Source of the DNA: Dermacentor variabilis
Lineage: Eukaryota; Arthropoda; Arachnida; Ixodida; Ixodidae
Reading direction: 5' to 3'
DNA: 64,000 bases
Assembly: GCF_050947875.1 (NCBI RefSeq)
Contig: NC_134572.1
Coordinates: forward strand, 152,975,105 to 153,039,104
Position 1 is the first letter of the stretch. Each line of letters begins with the position of its first letter. The notes under the pieces were generated by a model that ran no database searches, had not been told where the DNA came from, and saw only the letters and a program-made list of their open reading frames with translations. Of the stretch, positions 1-12,571 are shown one piece after another. A program made the position numbers and the translations under genes.

Positions 1-110
1 TGTTCATAGAAACCTTGTATAGCACTTCATTTCGAGGTACAGCAAATTTCGGAACCTCCATAGTCGTGAACTGTTGTTTTTAATGTGTGCATATTTGTAC
101 TCGCTCTCCT
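1..110 (+). repeat. Decayed fragment resembling the head of the duplicated unit
   Basis: The first ~100 bases (catagaaaccttgtat followed by a cagcaaa block) resemble bases from about 8,518 in copy 1 and 49,273 in copy 3, in the same orientation. The match is short and degraded, and no coding potential is visible. It may belong with the inverted fragment at 700-1,400 as the two sides of an old rearrangement. Confidence 0.4.
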
Positions 111-699
111 CATTCATTTATAAATGAATAACGCCTACTACATAAGCACAACCACTCAGAATCATCGTTAGTATATACTCATAACACAGTCCGCCCCACA
201 ACGACCTTCACAGAAAGCTACGCGTAATTTGGACAGTTTCCGTACACGGAGGTTCCACTTTATATTTATTTTTAGTCTCCTTTTTAGCGCTATTTTCCTT
301 CATATACTTGCACCAACTCGCTTACCAAAGCACGTGCTGGCCTGGCATTTATGGCTGTGAGCCCCCTATGTGAATGTTCCTTGCTGATGCCGAAATTGAA
401 ACTGAGGCATAATAGAAAATTTGTATATTAGATACTAAAAGCACACGCATGCTCCACAGCTGCAGAGTCGGAGGTAGACCTGGTTTATGGTCAATCTCGT
501 TTATTATTCATTTGCTTACAAGTGAGCATTATTTGACCTATTATTACGAGATCGAAGTAGCTAAATTCGATTCACTACATCTGGCTCAATATATTAAAGC
601 TTAATAAAACCATTAATTTTGTTTAGGTTTTGTTATGCGGTAGTGTAAAATCCACCATTTCGTAAATATCCAGTGACACCTCTGAGAATAGAAATATAA

Positions 700-1400
700 C
701 TTTTTTTGAAATATAATTTTTTATTGCTATACAAGGTTTCGATGACGAGATAGTGCGTGTAACCCAATTAGAAATTTTTATAGCAACTAATAAATTTGGG
801 CAAAGCAATAAAAGTTTATGAATGAATGTTTTCCTTCTTCTTCAACCCAGAACAACAATATTTATTGATTTTTTGGGTTACAATGCAATTATCATTTATC
901 TGAAGTTGCTTTATGTTCTGATGAACACTTCATGATTTATTAGTACTTCGAATTGGCAATACATGGCTATATTTGGTCGCACTTTACCGAATGATATACA
1001 AAACTAGTGATGGTGATACTGAAGTTTTCTATAATGAAGCAGGAAGCCGTTCTCTGCGATTCTATGAAGAGGAAATTGTCCAGTGTTGCTTAAGCAATCT
1101 ACAAGGGAGCAGTAAATGTGGCTAATTTTATTGCTGGCCAGGTCCGTGCAAATTGTCATTTTTTTTCACGTACACGCTAATTCACAGCGAGCGCTGCATA
1201 TTAATGGAGTCATACAACGTCTTGTAGTTACTAGCACTCACGAGTTTTACTAAGCTGTGCTCGATACAAAAGACTTACAATAAATAATAAATCTCCTAGA
1301 CGTTCTTATATATCAAGCTGTTTCACGTTAGTTCCAACATTTGTCAATTGTGGCGCCACTAAACCTTACAAAGCGGGCAAAACGCGAACGGATTCTTTCT
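700..1400 (-). repeat. Inverted, diverged copy of the unit head
   Basis: Read on the minus strand, this stretch follows the head of copy 1 (about 7,880-8,560) and copy 3 (about 48,640-49,300) in order. It has tttagtggcgccaca, then gcttagtaaaact, gtgctagtaactacaa, a cttcatagaat block and a gaaaccttgtata block, with many substitutions and small gaps. It is an old partial copy in opposite orientation to the four tandem units. No open frame of note lies in it. Confidence 0.65.
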
Positions 1401-2277
1401 CCAGATTTGAGTGGTTGGCTCAGTCTAGTCGTCGCGCCTCCCCCCCAATCGTCAGCGCCATCAATGCAGTCCAACCAGAACTCACTCAATTGTGGCTGTG
1501 GGGATAGATAATATGAAAGAAAAAAAAAACGCCGTGCGCGTTACATCATCCGTGCATGCCAGTTGGCCAGCAGTTTAGGCTATTGCGCCATTGTACCAAG
1601 GAGAATTGCAGATAAAGTGAGATACCAGAAATTTCCTCGGTGCTGACTTTTGTTCACAGGTGGCTGTGGAAGCGTTGTTGAAGTGCACACAGAACTTGTC
1701 ATCGCCTCCTCCTATTTGCAAGGTTCGTACGATAATATCTACCAACTAGATTTCCCCACGCGGTGAGGTGCGACGTGTTTGGCAGGGTTCTTTGCTTGCC
1801 CTATTCTACGAGGGGCCGGTTGAACGACAGGATTATCAGCAAACAATGAGCGAGCCATACTTTGCTGACTGCTCGCACTGAAAAGTGCGATGGCTGCGTG
1901 ACCTGTAGCATTCCATGCCGCGCACAAGAAACCAGATGTCACGTGTTCCGAAGTCCAGTGAAGTCTTAGAACACGTGGTTTCCAGGTGGTCTTCTCGTTG
2001 AAAGATACATAGGCAGGACACTAGGCAATAAAATAAGCAGAGCATGGCGGCGCACTTCTTCATCATTTATGCCACTGTCGCGACACGCGCAAGTTTACAA
2101 AGTTTGTATTCACGTTTTTGGTTGCCGTCTCTCACTTCTTTCTTTACTTAAAGTGAAAAATCTATAAGTTGAACTCTGTGTGGGCTCGTGTGGCGTGTGC
2201 TAACGCGAGTGAAGTCGTAATTTTTCTTGCGTGCTTCTATCTTTGAACTATTTCTGTGCCGGATGCCTTCACAGAAA

Positions 2278-2292
2278 TATATGTATATATAT

Positions 2293-2355
<63 letters not shown>

Positions 2356-2389
2356 CCTACATACTTACATACATACATACATACATACA
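2278..2389. repeat. Compound (TA)n / (CATA)n microsatellite
   Basis: A nearly pure TA run (about 2,278-2,352) is followed by ACAT/CATA repeats (about 2,358-2,389). It then runs directly into cagggtgtccca, a motif I associate with the end of a dispersed tick repeat inserted at TA. Open frames on both strands here are artefacts of the repeat. Confidence 0.95.
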
Positions 2390-4156
2390 GGGTGTCCCAA
2401 GTAGCGGGACAGAACAAAGTTACTGTTGTTGTTTGCCGTCGCTTGGAGATACTTAAAATTTTGAAATTCTGCTTAATGACATAATCAGTCCTAATTATTT
2501 AATCAACTTGTCAAATATCAGGATTCGAGCACCATGAAAACCTCACGATAGAGCTTTTTGCTACACAATATGCGCTACATAAAAGCGTCTGGCCAATTAA
2601 TACCCTTGGCAAAGCTAGTGTCTGAAAAAGAAGGTTTTTTGAAGTGCTTCAAATGAAATGGGCAAGAACAGTAAATATGCGCCTGATTGAGGAACAAGAA
2701 AATTGATTGATCGCAACTGGAGCCTCAAAGTTCAGAACAATTGCATTTGGTTGGAAGCATTTGTTCCCACTTGCATGGGTGACGAAGTGATGAGTTTCAT
2801 ACATGCGGGTAGGGCAACCGCAGACAGGACAGAATAAAAACACGGTTGCTGTCAGTGGCGTCATCAATTGTTACAACCAGCTTGTATTTCCGATACTATA
2901 GATTTCACATTCCCGATTTTTTCACGTGACCTTCTGTCCTTGAGTGCTGCCGTCTGCGCTTCGTCCGTGGGTCGTGCAGACAGAAAATCTCGGCTATTTA
3001 TCACATCTGTATTCTAGTGCCCGAGCAGTGTACCTGAAAGAGGGAAAAAAAAACACAGACGTGGCCAACGGGAGCACGACGGGCAATTGTAACGCGCACT
3101 AACAGTATTTTTTTTGCTACTATGGCAATGGCCAAGCTCCTTCCCCCTCCACAGTCAATTGGGACCCTCCCCCCCTCATACGAAAAATTTTCTGGCTACG
3201 TCACAGTTGGGAGGGGGGTGTAAGATTGCTCTAGACCCCTCCCCCTAACTTTTCAACGCAAACTGAGGAGTGGAGCGGAGCTGCCGCCGGGCCCCAAACC
3301 TATAGGCAGCCCAATTACCGGCGGCATTTTCTTTTGGACGTGAATGCGGCTCTAATGTCATTACACAGTAGGATTCATGGCGGTTCGAAGGCGTGCGACA
3401 ATAATAATAAAAAAAAAACATACAGCCATCAGCAAGTCTTAGCTTGAGGAGATCTTTGGGAGCTGGGCAAGACTCTCATAAAAAGAAAAGCTTCGCACCC
3501 CTCCTACATGCATTATCAGCTCTGGGTCACCGCCCACTGTACCTTTTCGATAAAAAATATCACACAGAAACTCCTCTGGGATTTGTCTAAACGCGTAAGC
3601 TTTATCCTTCCTCATGTCGTTGTCGGTGTCATGTCCTCATGTCGTCCTCTTCCATGTCGTTATCAATGTTATGAGACGTGATCCGACGAGTATAGGTGAC
3701 AGCGCTGCGTCGACACGGGCTGCTGTGGTCGGCGGTACCAAGTGTATGGCGCGAGCAAAGTATTGCAGGTGGCCGGGCCAGGTGCGCTGATGACGTTCCG
3801 TTCATTTTGAGCCGTTATCGCTCTTTAGCACTTCTCATCCGCGTCGAACGATTATCAACCGTTCTCCGGCGGCGGCTGCCTGTGGCACGGCCGCGCGAAC
3901 TGCAATGCGGACAGAGTGTGCCCACTGCTGGAAACTTCACGCGCTGTGTTCTCGCCGTTTGGTTCGCTTTGAAAACAGACGCGCGTCCACCTATCTCGAA
4001 TGTGATCTGCGAAAAGCGCATAGTGCGGCATGTGCTGAAAGCTTCGCAAGCGCTGTGTTCTCGCCGATTCGGTCGCGTTGAAGCGAGAGCTAGCACGAAG
4101 GTGAATTCACTTACCCCTGCGGGTTCTATTTTGAAAGATATCGTCTGGTACGGACT

Positions 4157-4173
4157 GATGGATGGATGGATGG
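4157..4173 (-). repeat. (GATG)4 tract, likely reversed LINE 3' tail
   Basis: Four GATG units followed by a T run. On the minus strand this reads A-rich then CATCCATC, like the tail of the LINE remnant near 39,600 (cattcatccatcc). It may be the 3' end of a minus-strand retroelement fragment, but no coding remnant is recognisable next to it. Confidence 0.4.
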
Positions 4174-7100
4174 TTTTTTTTTTGTTGGGTAAGTATAGAA
4201 ATGCTTACGTTATAAAAAAGAAATCGCAGGGTTCGCAAAGTCGCGATGAGAACGAACACCAACCTACTCCCCGCCCCCCGCTGAGCGATGCCGTCTTGGT
4301 CCCCCCCTTCCCCACCCCCCGGGAAAAGGGACACTACGCCTCTATTTCAGTCGAAGAAACGATGATGAAACGTTAACCACGACAAGAACGGCGTTTCCTA
4401 ACGCGTTGTCCCATGGCCTCCGAGATTTGCTTGCGAAGCTGGCCAGCACAAATCTGGGAGGCCATAATTGACGACGTAATTGCACAAAAGGAAAAAAATA
4501 ATGACAAGTGACACAGTAAAAAATGTAAATAAGCAACTGATCTTAACCGTACTGTTTGGGGAAAAGAAATAAAAAATTAGACAGCCGCAACACACACCAC
4601 TAAAGCCACCATCGCCGGCATAACGACGGAACCAACCGTTGGCAACATCATTCGCGCTTTTCCACTACACCGCTGCCAAGATCGATCCAAATGGTTCGCG
4701 AAGCTTCGGGCGAAAAGCGGTTCAGTACAGATTGTCACCGAGATCAGCAAGAGGGGATATGGGAGCAGCGAGGGAAGCGCGACTATGTTTGGAGGGAACA
4801 AACATTGGGAAAGAAAAAAGCGTTTTTTTATTTCAAGCAGACACAGTTAGATTCATTCAACGAAAATAAAATTCCTGGTCAATCTTATATATTCGTGACC
4901 GGTTAAAAAAATACAAGTTTACTCCATTTTATTATTATTAATAAATGCGTGTATTTTCAGCGCCCATCGTTAGAGGGGCGTTGACGGCACTATCACTCGC
5001 AATGCAATGCACGTCTTGAAATGGGCAGAAAGGCGCACTCGTCAAGTTTAGCTGTTGAAATACGCCCTCCTCAGAGTTCGTGCTTTCTTGCTTGTCGAAG
5101 TTTGTCTGAATTTGGTGACGCGGGTAGCTTCAGCGCTCTTAAATCTGTTGATTCAAAAGTAGTGAATTACGACAGCCAGATAATTATTTAGTTGTTTTCA
5201 TGCGATTGCGCTGGCCGATGGGCTTGGCGTCCGACGATAGGATCAGCACGCTACGCCTAAAGCTTTCGTCGGCCTCCAAAGAAAGTATGTTTTCTGCATG
5301 GGTGCGATTTCGACGTCCGTACGGCTGGCCTTTCTTGCATCGCTTTCCGCGCTGAAAGCTCGAAACGCACATCAAGTCGAATGGCGGGGCATTTGAATAT
5401 ATAGCTCCAAAAGCAGGCCAACAAAACAAATTTCGCGCCTTCGAAAACAAAATGACGTCACTTCTGCTTTTAATGGACATGGCGTCACATTATTTTTCTT
5501 CCGCTGGAAGTGTTCCCACCACATGTGCAGATGGCGCAAAGCCCCATGAACCGCCGATGGACCGCCATGTATTGAACGCATGGGCTCCTATGGAAGCTTC
5601 GCTACCAGGTATATTTACCTTGCCGCTGCTTCGTCTCTGCAACAGGCGCCGCCATCTTCTCGCGCCTAACGTTTTGTTTTTCTGCAAGTCCGTGTACGCA
5701 GCTCATCGGTGGATGTACGGCTGCACGGCGTCGCATTGCGACCTGCGTCATTTTCTCGTGTTCGCACAATCGGTGTAAGATATGTCACATGTGAAATGTT
5801 TGATAGAACTGCCTCACGTCCAAGTGAAGTGGCCGTACGGTTGTATGGCGGTGTGGCCCGTTCTCAAAAGCGTCGACGGGTTTCCGGCATGCGGATTTCA
5901 GGCACGTGCAAATGCGCTTCGCCCTCCTGTTGAGCTCCGGAGCAAAGCGTGCAATATTTCATGTGATCGATGCAGTGCCCGTCATCGTGGTGTGAATTTC
6001 GAGCGACCAACGAGAACTGCGGCACTTAGCGCCCACTGCGGCTGCAAAGTCAGCGTGGAAATTGTTTTACGTTATCGTAATATGTTGCTGTCAGTGTAAC
6101 CTGCGGCTTATCGACAGCTAACCCTTTGACTTTTGCTTGTGGCAGGCGATAGGTATGTAAATGGAAGCGGCAATAATTTTCGAGAGCAGACAGTTGCTTC
6201 GCTCGATGTTTGGTCTTGTTCATGGCGTTATGAAGGCTAGGAAACTAGCTGGCTTGATCGTGCTTAGTTCTAACTCCAAGAGGCGTAACGTTGGCTCTGT
6301 ATGTGTTTGTCTTCCGTGCCGCGAGTACCACTTTCATGCTTTTGTTGCATGAGAGTGGTAGCTGCCACATGCCGCCTGGGCAGAATACAATAAAAGCAAT
6401 TTCCTCACTTTCATACGTATGCAATGTGAGGTAACAAAATTTCCAGCGCTTTATTCAGAGCGTAAATATCTAGTATAGTTTAGTAGGAAACTCAAATTCT
6501 ATCTTAGCTTAGTAGGCGTGAAACAAGTGAAACTCGCATTCCTTCTTGAATTGTTCGCCCAAACCCGCAGATGCGTCATCGGTCATTTGACAGTAGCTTC
6601 GCTACGTGAGTTGTTTTTATGCGCAAATATTGCCCGGTTAATTATCCTGTTAATTTATGCCGATTCTCGATCATCTTAATTTTAAGCGATTACTATCCCC
6701 GAGTACCGGACGATGCCAAACTTGTTGTGAGGTGTAGCAAACGCGGGAAATTCGAAGTGACGTGGCTACAAGTTCCTCTTTTTATGTTTCTAGTATTCAA
6801 AGCCAACACACACAGTATCACTGATTTATTTCAGTTACATGCTGTACTTGATCAATCTAATGGGACAACTGTATTTGCTCTTTAATGTTCTCCATTTGTT
6901 GTGTATTCAGCTTGGTTGCCAGAAAATGGTTGAATTTTTTTCAGTGTCCAAGTGACGGAATATTTCACTGACGGCCGTGTGTGAAACACACAAGATTCCA
7001 AAACTGATAGCAAAATGATGAGATGTTTCTTTTATGCAGTTTGGGCTCGACTTTTGGCGACGATGTCGATCGACCTTGATCCTGGTGACAGCACACCCGA

Positions 7101-9239
7101 CATGGCTAGAGTGCAGCCTGTCAGTTGAGTTCCCCCGAATGGACCATCAACAACGGAAAATGAAGCAGAGCCAGGTAGGGGAAATTTTCACTTTGGAACA
7201 GAATACTGACAGCTGCCTTTTTTTAAAGAACTAAATAACATATTTACAAAACAATCCTTTCTTTATGTGCAGCCAACATAGAATTTTTTTGCTTGTTATA
7301 CAGATCTTCGGAAAGCAGTTCTTCTGAACCCGTTTTGCATGCACAAATAAATAAAGAGGAGTGTACTTTCTGAAGAAATCGATGCACTGAAATGTGCATT
7401 CGGCACACACAGAGGTGCAGAATAACTAACAACTTTAATGCGGCAAAAAAGGTTTAAAAGATGTTTTAGGATACTAGCCCGCCTTGGCATACAGAACTAA
7501 ATGTAACAGCAGCAGAGGTGCATGCAGGGAAGTGTTTGTAAATGTTGGCTCGGCCCTAACACATTCTCGGCCCTAACACATTCTATTACGCTAACGCATT
7601 CCGTCAGTCCGCCTGCGGTACTTTCGTCGCGCAGGCCCAACAATGGAGGTCGGAGCGCGCGGGAAAGTAAAAAAATATAACAAAGCGTGGCGCGTGCTCC
7701 GCTGTGAAAAGAAAAAAATATACAAAAGCGCGGCGCCTGCTTCCACGTGACACAGATTGGCCAATGGGGGAGCGGAGGAAGCTGGGGAGACAGGAGGTGT
7801 GGAGGAGGAAGCGGCAGGGTGAGCGGGGTGGCGGAAAGATCTAAGAATGCGCTACATTTGAAAAATTGAGGGCTGCACTTTGTAGAGTTTAGTGGCGCCA
7901 CATTTGACCAAGGTTGGAACTCACATGAAAGAGCTTGATATGATTGTGCACAGATGGCGCCACAAGCAAAAGACTGTAAGATTAGCTATTTATTGGAAAT
8001 CTTTGGTTTCAAGCGCTGCTTAGTAAAACTAGTGAATGCTAGTAGTTACAAAACATTGTATGGCGCTACTGATGTGAGCAACATGTTCTCAATTACTGTA
8101 TACGTGAAAAGGAATATCAATTTGAGGGACGTTGCCAGCAGGAAAGTTGGTTAAATTCGCTGCTCCCTCGTAGGTGCCTTAGTCAACTTAAGAAATCTTT
8201 ATCTTCATAGAATGGCAGAAAAGGGGTTGATGATTGATAATTAAGAATTGCAGAGTTACAGCTTGAGTAGTTTTGCCTCTTCTTCGGTAATGCGTGACGA
8301 ATTGTAGCCGTAAATGACCAAGTGGAAGTAATAATAACTGATCAACTGTTCATCAGAACAAAAACAATATCGCATAGATAAGTGCACTGTAAACTCGAAA
8401 ACCACTAAATACTGTTGTGCGTTAAAAATGGAAAAAGATATTCATTCATATACTTTTATTGTTCTGCCCAACCTTATAAGGACCTAAATAAATTTCTCAA
8501 TGCTTTACACGCAATATCTCTTCATAGAAACATTGTATCAACTTTCGTGTAACGGCACAGCAAACTTAATTTTGTTATGTTGAACTGTTTTGGCAGAAAC
8601 GCGGTCCAATTGAAGCTAGTACAGGAAAATGCCGTTTTTTCCTCACATTGTTTTAAGCGTCGTCAGGTAACGCTTCAAGCTTGGCGATAATAATAGACGT
8701 CATCGGAAAGCGCCGAAAGTAAGCATTAAAATGCAATATTATCCACATCCGTTTGATGAGCGCAGAAGACACAGTGCGTCCGCGAACAATGGCCAAAATG
8801 GGGAGGGCGTGCCGTCGGAGTGGGACCGCCACCTTAATGTTAATTGGTAATTTTTGCGGCACAAGAATTTAATTAGTACGTTACCTCCCGGGAATCTAAT
8901 AAAGGCCCCTTTCGAGGTTCCATAGCAAAAGTTATGTGTCCTCTAGGGAGCGTTCTACCGCAAAATATTTTCATGTCGGCTCATTAATAGCCTAGATAGA
9001 AACATTTCAGTGCCGCGAACCCATGGCTTCAGCAGGCGAGCTTCACCGGAAACACAGGCGCTCTTTGCACTTGCCCCATCTATCCTTCTCAAGCAAAATT
9101 ACTTGCCGGCGTTCTGCCCTACGGGACTTCGACGACGCACACGGCAGGGGCCCCGCCCTCATTTTTTTCTCCTCGCTTCTTTTTTCATATTTCTGGCGCT
9201 GCGCACTTTTGCTGACGGCCTTGCCCTCGAGATGTAATT

Positions 9240-10757
9240 GTCTCGTTTCGTGCCGCCCGATTTTGCGCGCTGTGCACCAGAACACATGACAAGCGGTATA
9301 ATTAAGTGCTGCAGGAATGATGAGGCAGAACAAGCGAATCGCAGAGCATTATGACGCGCTGGAACACGGTAGAAAATGTCATAGTTTCGGGGCCTTCGGA
9401 CGTGACTGCGCGACCGTGGGAACAAGCAGACGAAGCGGAAGTACATCTCTGTTGTTTCGGTGCGAAGTAAAACAATAAAATCACGCAGACATTCCGTTTG
9501 TGTGTTTTATTATGTCTCTAAACTTCAATTCGGTAATTCAAGCATGATATGACAAAAATAACAGATCCTTCCTGAATAATTTTTCAAGTCACGTGTCACC
9601 ATGAGCGACGTCACACTGCGGACACGAGTACGTAGACGCAGGGACACGAGTATACGTCACCGTACAGCTTGGAGCGCGGTCGTCGTGAGGGAAAGAAGAA
9701 ACGGCGTTCGGATTCCACGGCGTGTAGCGATGTAGTTCTTTGCAAACAAAATCGTTGGCGCGCATTGTATCCTCTGCGCTCGTCAGCTCAAAATGGCCAG
9801 ACTTGGCGAGGGAACCTTTACCAAAAGAATTTTTAGTAAAGATCTAGTACGAGCATAGATACTTCGTTCGCGATATACGCGGTCATCCTTTTTAGTTTTT
9901 ACGTGATCTTTAGAAATGGCCTGTAGCAGATAACATGTCTGGTACTTGGACTGAAAGATTCAGAGAGGCCTACATTACTTGCAGGAAAAATGGAAACACA
10001 TATTCAATTAATTATCGAAATTTATAAAATTTCATTGTGATTTATTTACTTTACGATTTAGCATTTATGATTAAGAGCCGGTGAGTGTGAACGGCGTACC
10101 CACTATAAATTTTACGGAATGACACCAGTTTAGAGATATGCGCCATCAAAGTCGCCTTAAATATGCATGGTTGTATCTCCCACTTTTAACAAACGTTCGT
10201 TTTGCCTTGAAACTCCAAATTGACTGGAATGCCGATGTACTTTGTCATATACATTCTGAAAAATTATGCGAAAACAATTGTCGCCCTTGAAATTAATTTG
10301 AAATGAATACGTCTGGCAACCTCGCCGGATAAAACGCCTAAATTGCAAGATGGCCAGTAAATATTGAATTAATTTAATGTGTTCAATAATGCATATGAAA
10401 ATCAAGAATTATGCTATCTGCGAGAGGAGATTTTTAAAAATTGCGCAAATTCTAAGAATGGTCACCATCGTATACTTTCCCATTCGCACTGCACGTCCTG
10501 TGTTCCGATGGAGCGGAGGTGGTGACAGAGTGGCTATCACGTGACTCCAAATACAGGCGTCTGCTAAAGAAAATGCGTCGGAACAATATCCCGAAATCCA
10601 ACAACCCCAAGCTTATGTTCGTATGCAGCGCGTAAGAAAATATAAATATTGCATATGTAGCCGACCATGCACTATTAGGAAGTAATACCCGATGGAGTTA
10701 GGAGAAAGCTTTAGCTCGGGCACAACTCCGACGCGGCGTATTCAAATAAATGTAAAA
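9240..10757. other. Conserved non-coding block of the unit (copy 1)
   Basis: This block is shared with copy 2 (24.28-25.82 kb), copy 3 (50.1-51.53 kb) and copy 4 (57.32-58.66 kb). An apparent frame starting MSDVTLRTRV is open only in copy 4; copy 2 has an early TAA and copy 1 a 2-base insertion. I therefore do not call a gene. It contains a CRE-like gacgtcac. Function unknown. Confidence 0.5.
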
Positions 10758-10823
10758 ACGCAAAAACGGACGGACGGAAAAAACATTAATGGGAAAATGA
10801 CCTGCGAAGTTGCCAGCCCGGGC

Positions 10824-11123
10824 TCAGGCCACCGTGGCATTATGTGCGGTGAGGCATAGCCTTTCCACCGCTGCCCGGGCCCGCTGGATAGCCCATAATT
10901 GGTCGTGTAGTTCCGAGCTAGTCAGAGAGCTTAGCCATCGCTCTTCGAGAAGGTACGGTTCTAGCTTGTCCTCTACATATACTGATCTGATCTGTGTGCA
11001 CTTCCATAAGATGTGTGCCATGTCTGCGTGTTCGTGTTTGTAGAGCTTGCAGCTCGCGTCTGGATATTGTGTTGAAATTATTCTCTTTAATTGTAGTGGG
11101 TTTCGGAATGTTCTGGTTTGCAA
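10824..11123 (-). pseudogene. LINE C-terminal CCHC knuckle (copy 1)
   Basis: This frame contains LQTRTFRNP-like and HADMAHILWKC sequence, a C-x2-C-x8-H-x4-C knuckle found at the end of I/R1-type pol. In copy 1 the second Cys is Tyr (CKLY) whereas copies 2 and 4 have CKLC. The loss is therefore private to copy 1 and later than the duplication. The reading frame ends at the true LINE stop before the 3' tail. Confidence 0.75.
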
Positions 11124-11781
11124 TCTTCTCCAATCTGTTTCTTGAGACTTGTCGAGTTGTTTGTGGGGTTGTGGGTATGCTTCTCTTTGTTTCGTGTGGC
11201 GTGTCAGTATGTCGTGACGTGACCAGTCTGTCCCTGTCGTCTTTTATTTCTTGTTTGTCGTCCTCGCCTCCTCCCTCTTCTCCATCGCCTCCGCCGCAGT
11301 CCTTCCCCCTTCCCCGAGGGTTGCGGGGTGTTGGGCCGTCACTGCCCGTGCAGCGGTGGGTTAGTTTTCGCGTGACTCTGTGGGCCTTCTCGTTGAGGTT
11401 GGGAAGGACATTCATGGTAACTTCTCCCATATTTGCCAGGATCCATCTGAAGTACTTGGGTGTAATTTTGCCGTTATTAATGTATTCTGCTCTGCGGTTC
11501 AGGATATTGGCCGCCTCGGTGGATACCCAGTCCTTTGAGGAGTTCCTAATAGCCGTCTTGGAGTCGCTGATTATTGTTCTGTCTTGTTGCCGACCGTTCA
11601 TTGCAGTCAATGCGATTGCCGTTTCTTCCGCTGCCTCCAACGAACTGGTTCTTACGGAGCCCACACTCACGGTCTTTCGTGCATACGACCACCATTGCGA
11701 AGAGAGAGTTACCTTTTTCAGCGCCGACACCACCATTGTAGTCGCGGTATAAGGGTGCCGGGCGGCGTCTACGAAGAGCAT
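10918..11781 (-). pseudogene. LINE RNase H domain (copy 1)
   Basis: The first ~150 residues are an RNase H fold, which degrades the RNA strand of the LINE hybrid. Likely catalytic Asp is in FVDAARHPY, Glu in SLEAAEETAIALT and Asp in IISDSKTAI, with the late NEKAH motif also present. The remainder (GGGDGEEGGGEDDK and beyond) is a low-complexity linker read partly out of frame, because the C-terminal knuckle is encoded in a different frame. It overlaps the knuckle frame for this reason. Confidence 0.8.
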
Positions 11782-11881
11782 CTCCTCCGGCGCGCCGTGG
11801 TTTTTGAGAATCGTTTTCGTGCCGCATTTCCTTCTCTAAACATTGTGCACCGGGTGCATGTTCTTCGGGATATTTTCCGTG

Positions 11882-12571
11882 TTAATTGCGGCTCGGACGT
11901 CTGGGTGAATCTGCGTCTTGGGACCGTTCATTCCATGGTAGCTTATGCCGATCTTTCCCATGATTTCTTTGCCCCCCGGAGAGCCTTTCGAGTTGCGCTA
12001 CCCGCTGTGCTTCCGCGCTTTCCTCCAGCGTGTTATGTATCCCGATTTGTAGTAACTTCTCGTTTCTTGTGTATTGGGTGAGACCCAGTGCGGTTCTGTA
12101 CGCTTTTCTGATGAGCGCGTCGATCTTGTCTTTCTCAGCCTCGTTCCAGTGGACGAACACCGCCAGGTACGCGACTTGGCTGATCGCGAAGGCCTGAACG
12201 AGCCGTACGACGTTTCTTTATTTAATGCCTCTCCTGTTGTTGGAGACTCTCTGTATTAGCCGAATGGTCGATGTGACTTTCTATTCCAGGCGTGTTATAG
12301 TTTCCGTGTTTGTTCCCCTGGCTTCGATCCAGAGACCCAGGACTCTAATCTTTTGGGCCATGGGTATCTCTCTGCCTTTCCTCGTGGTTAATCTGATTCC
12401 CCTTTTGTGTAGTTCTGCTACGTCTCTGAACGGTTTGCCGAGCCTCCTGGGGCAGTAGAGCAGCAGTTCCGATTTCTCCGGCGAGCATTCTAGTCCGGTG
12501 CCCTCCAGATGATTTTCGATTGCCTCCACCGCCCCTTGAATCTGTTCTCCATATTTCCCTCGCTTGCGCAT
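11882..12571 (-). pseudogene. LINE RT thumb and connection (copy 1)
   Basis: Two adjacent fragments in different frames continue the RT. The first has GLECSPEKSELLLYCPRR and IRVLGLWIE. The second has FVHWNEAEKDKIDALIRKAY and TRNEKLLQIGIHNTLEE. Both are the region between the RT palm and RNase H in I-type LINEs. The frame change and stops between them show decay. The same blocks occur at matching positions in copies 2 and 4. Confidence 0.8.

Larger units (their letters stand above)
1420..7880. other. Unique spacer, no supported gene
   Basis: About 6.4 kb of mixed-composition DNA to the left of the duplicated array. The longest open frame (3,696-4,376, plus) is arginine-rich, resembles no family I know, and its 3' part runs through a low-complexity repeat. 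I see no convincing splice-bounded exon or RNA gene. It holds the TA/ACAT microsatellite at 2.28-2.39 kb, a GATG tetranucleotide tract at 4.16 kb and a 17-bp tandem doublet (cggccctaacacattct) at 7,551-7,584. Confidence 0.5.

Noticed and set aside
2148..2484. Tyr/Ile-rich frames on both strands
   Set aside because: Translation of the (TA)n microsatellite.
2649..2867. Minus-strand 72-residue frame with a Cys/His cluster (CPVCGCPTRMYETHHFVTH)
   Set aside because: Resembles a zinc finger superficially but the ligand spacing is not canonical, no splice sites frame it and there is no second copy for comparison.
3696..4376. 226-residue plus-strand open frame
   Set aside because: Longest frame outside mobile elements, but Arg-rich, no domain, no splice or promoter context, and its end is encoded by GATG and A/C-rich low-complexity sequence. 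Overlapping frames on the other strand are equally open.
10994..12081. Long plus-strand frames antisense to the LINE (up to 252 residues)
   Set aside because: Mirror frames of the minus-strand RNase H and RT; no independent features.
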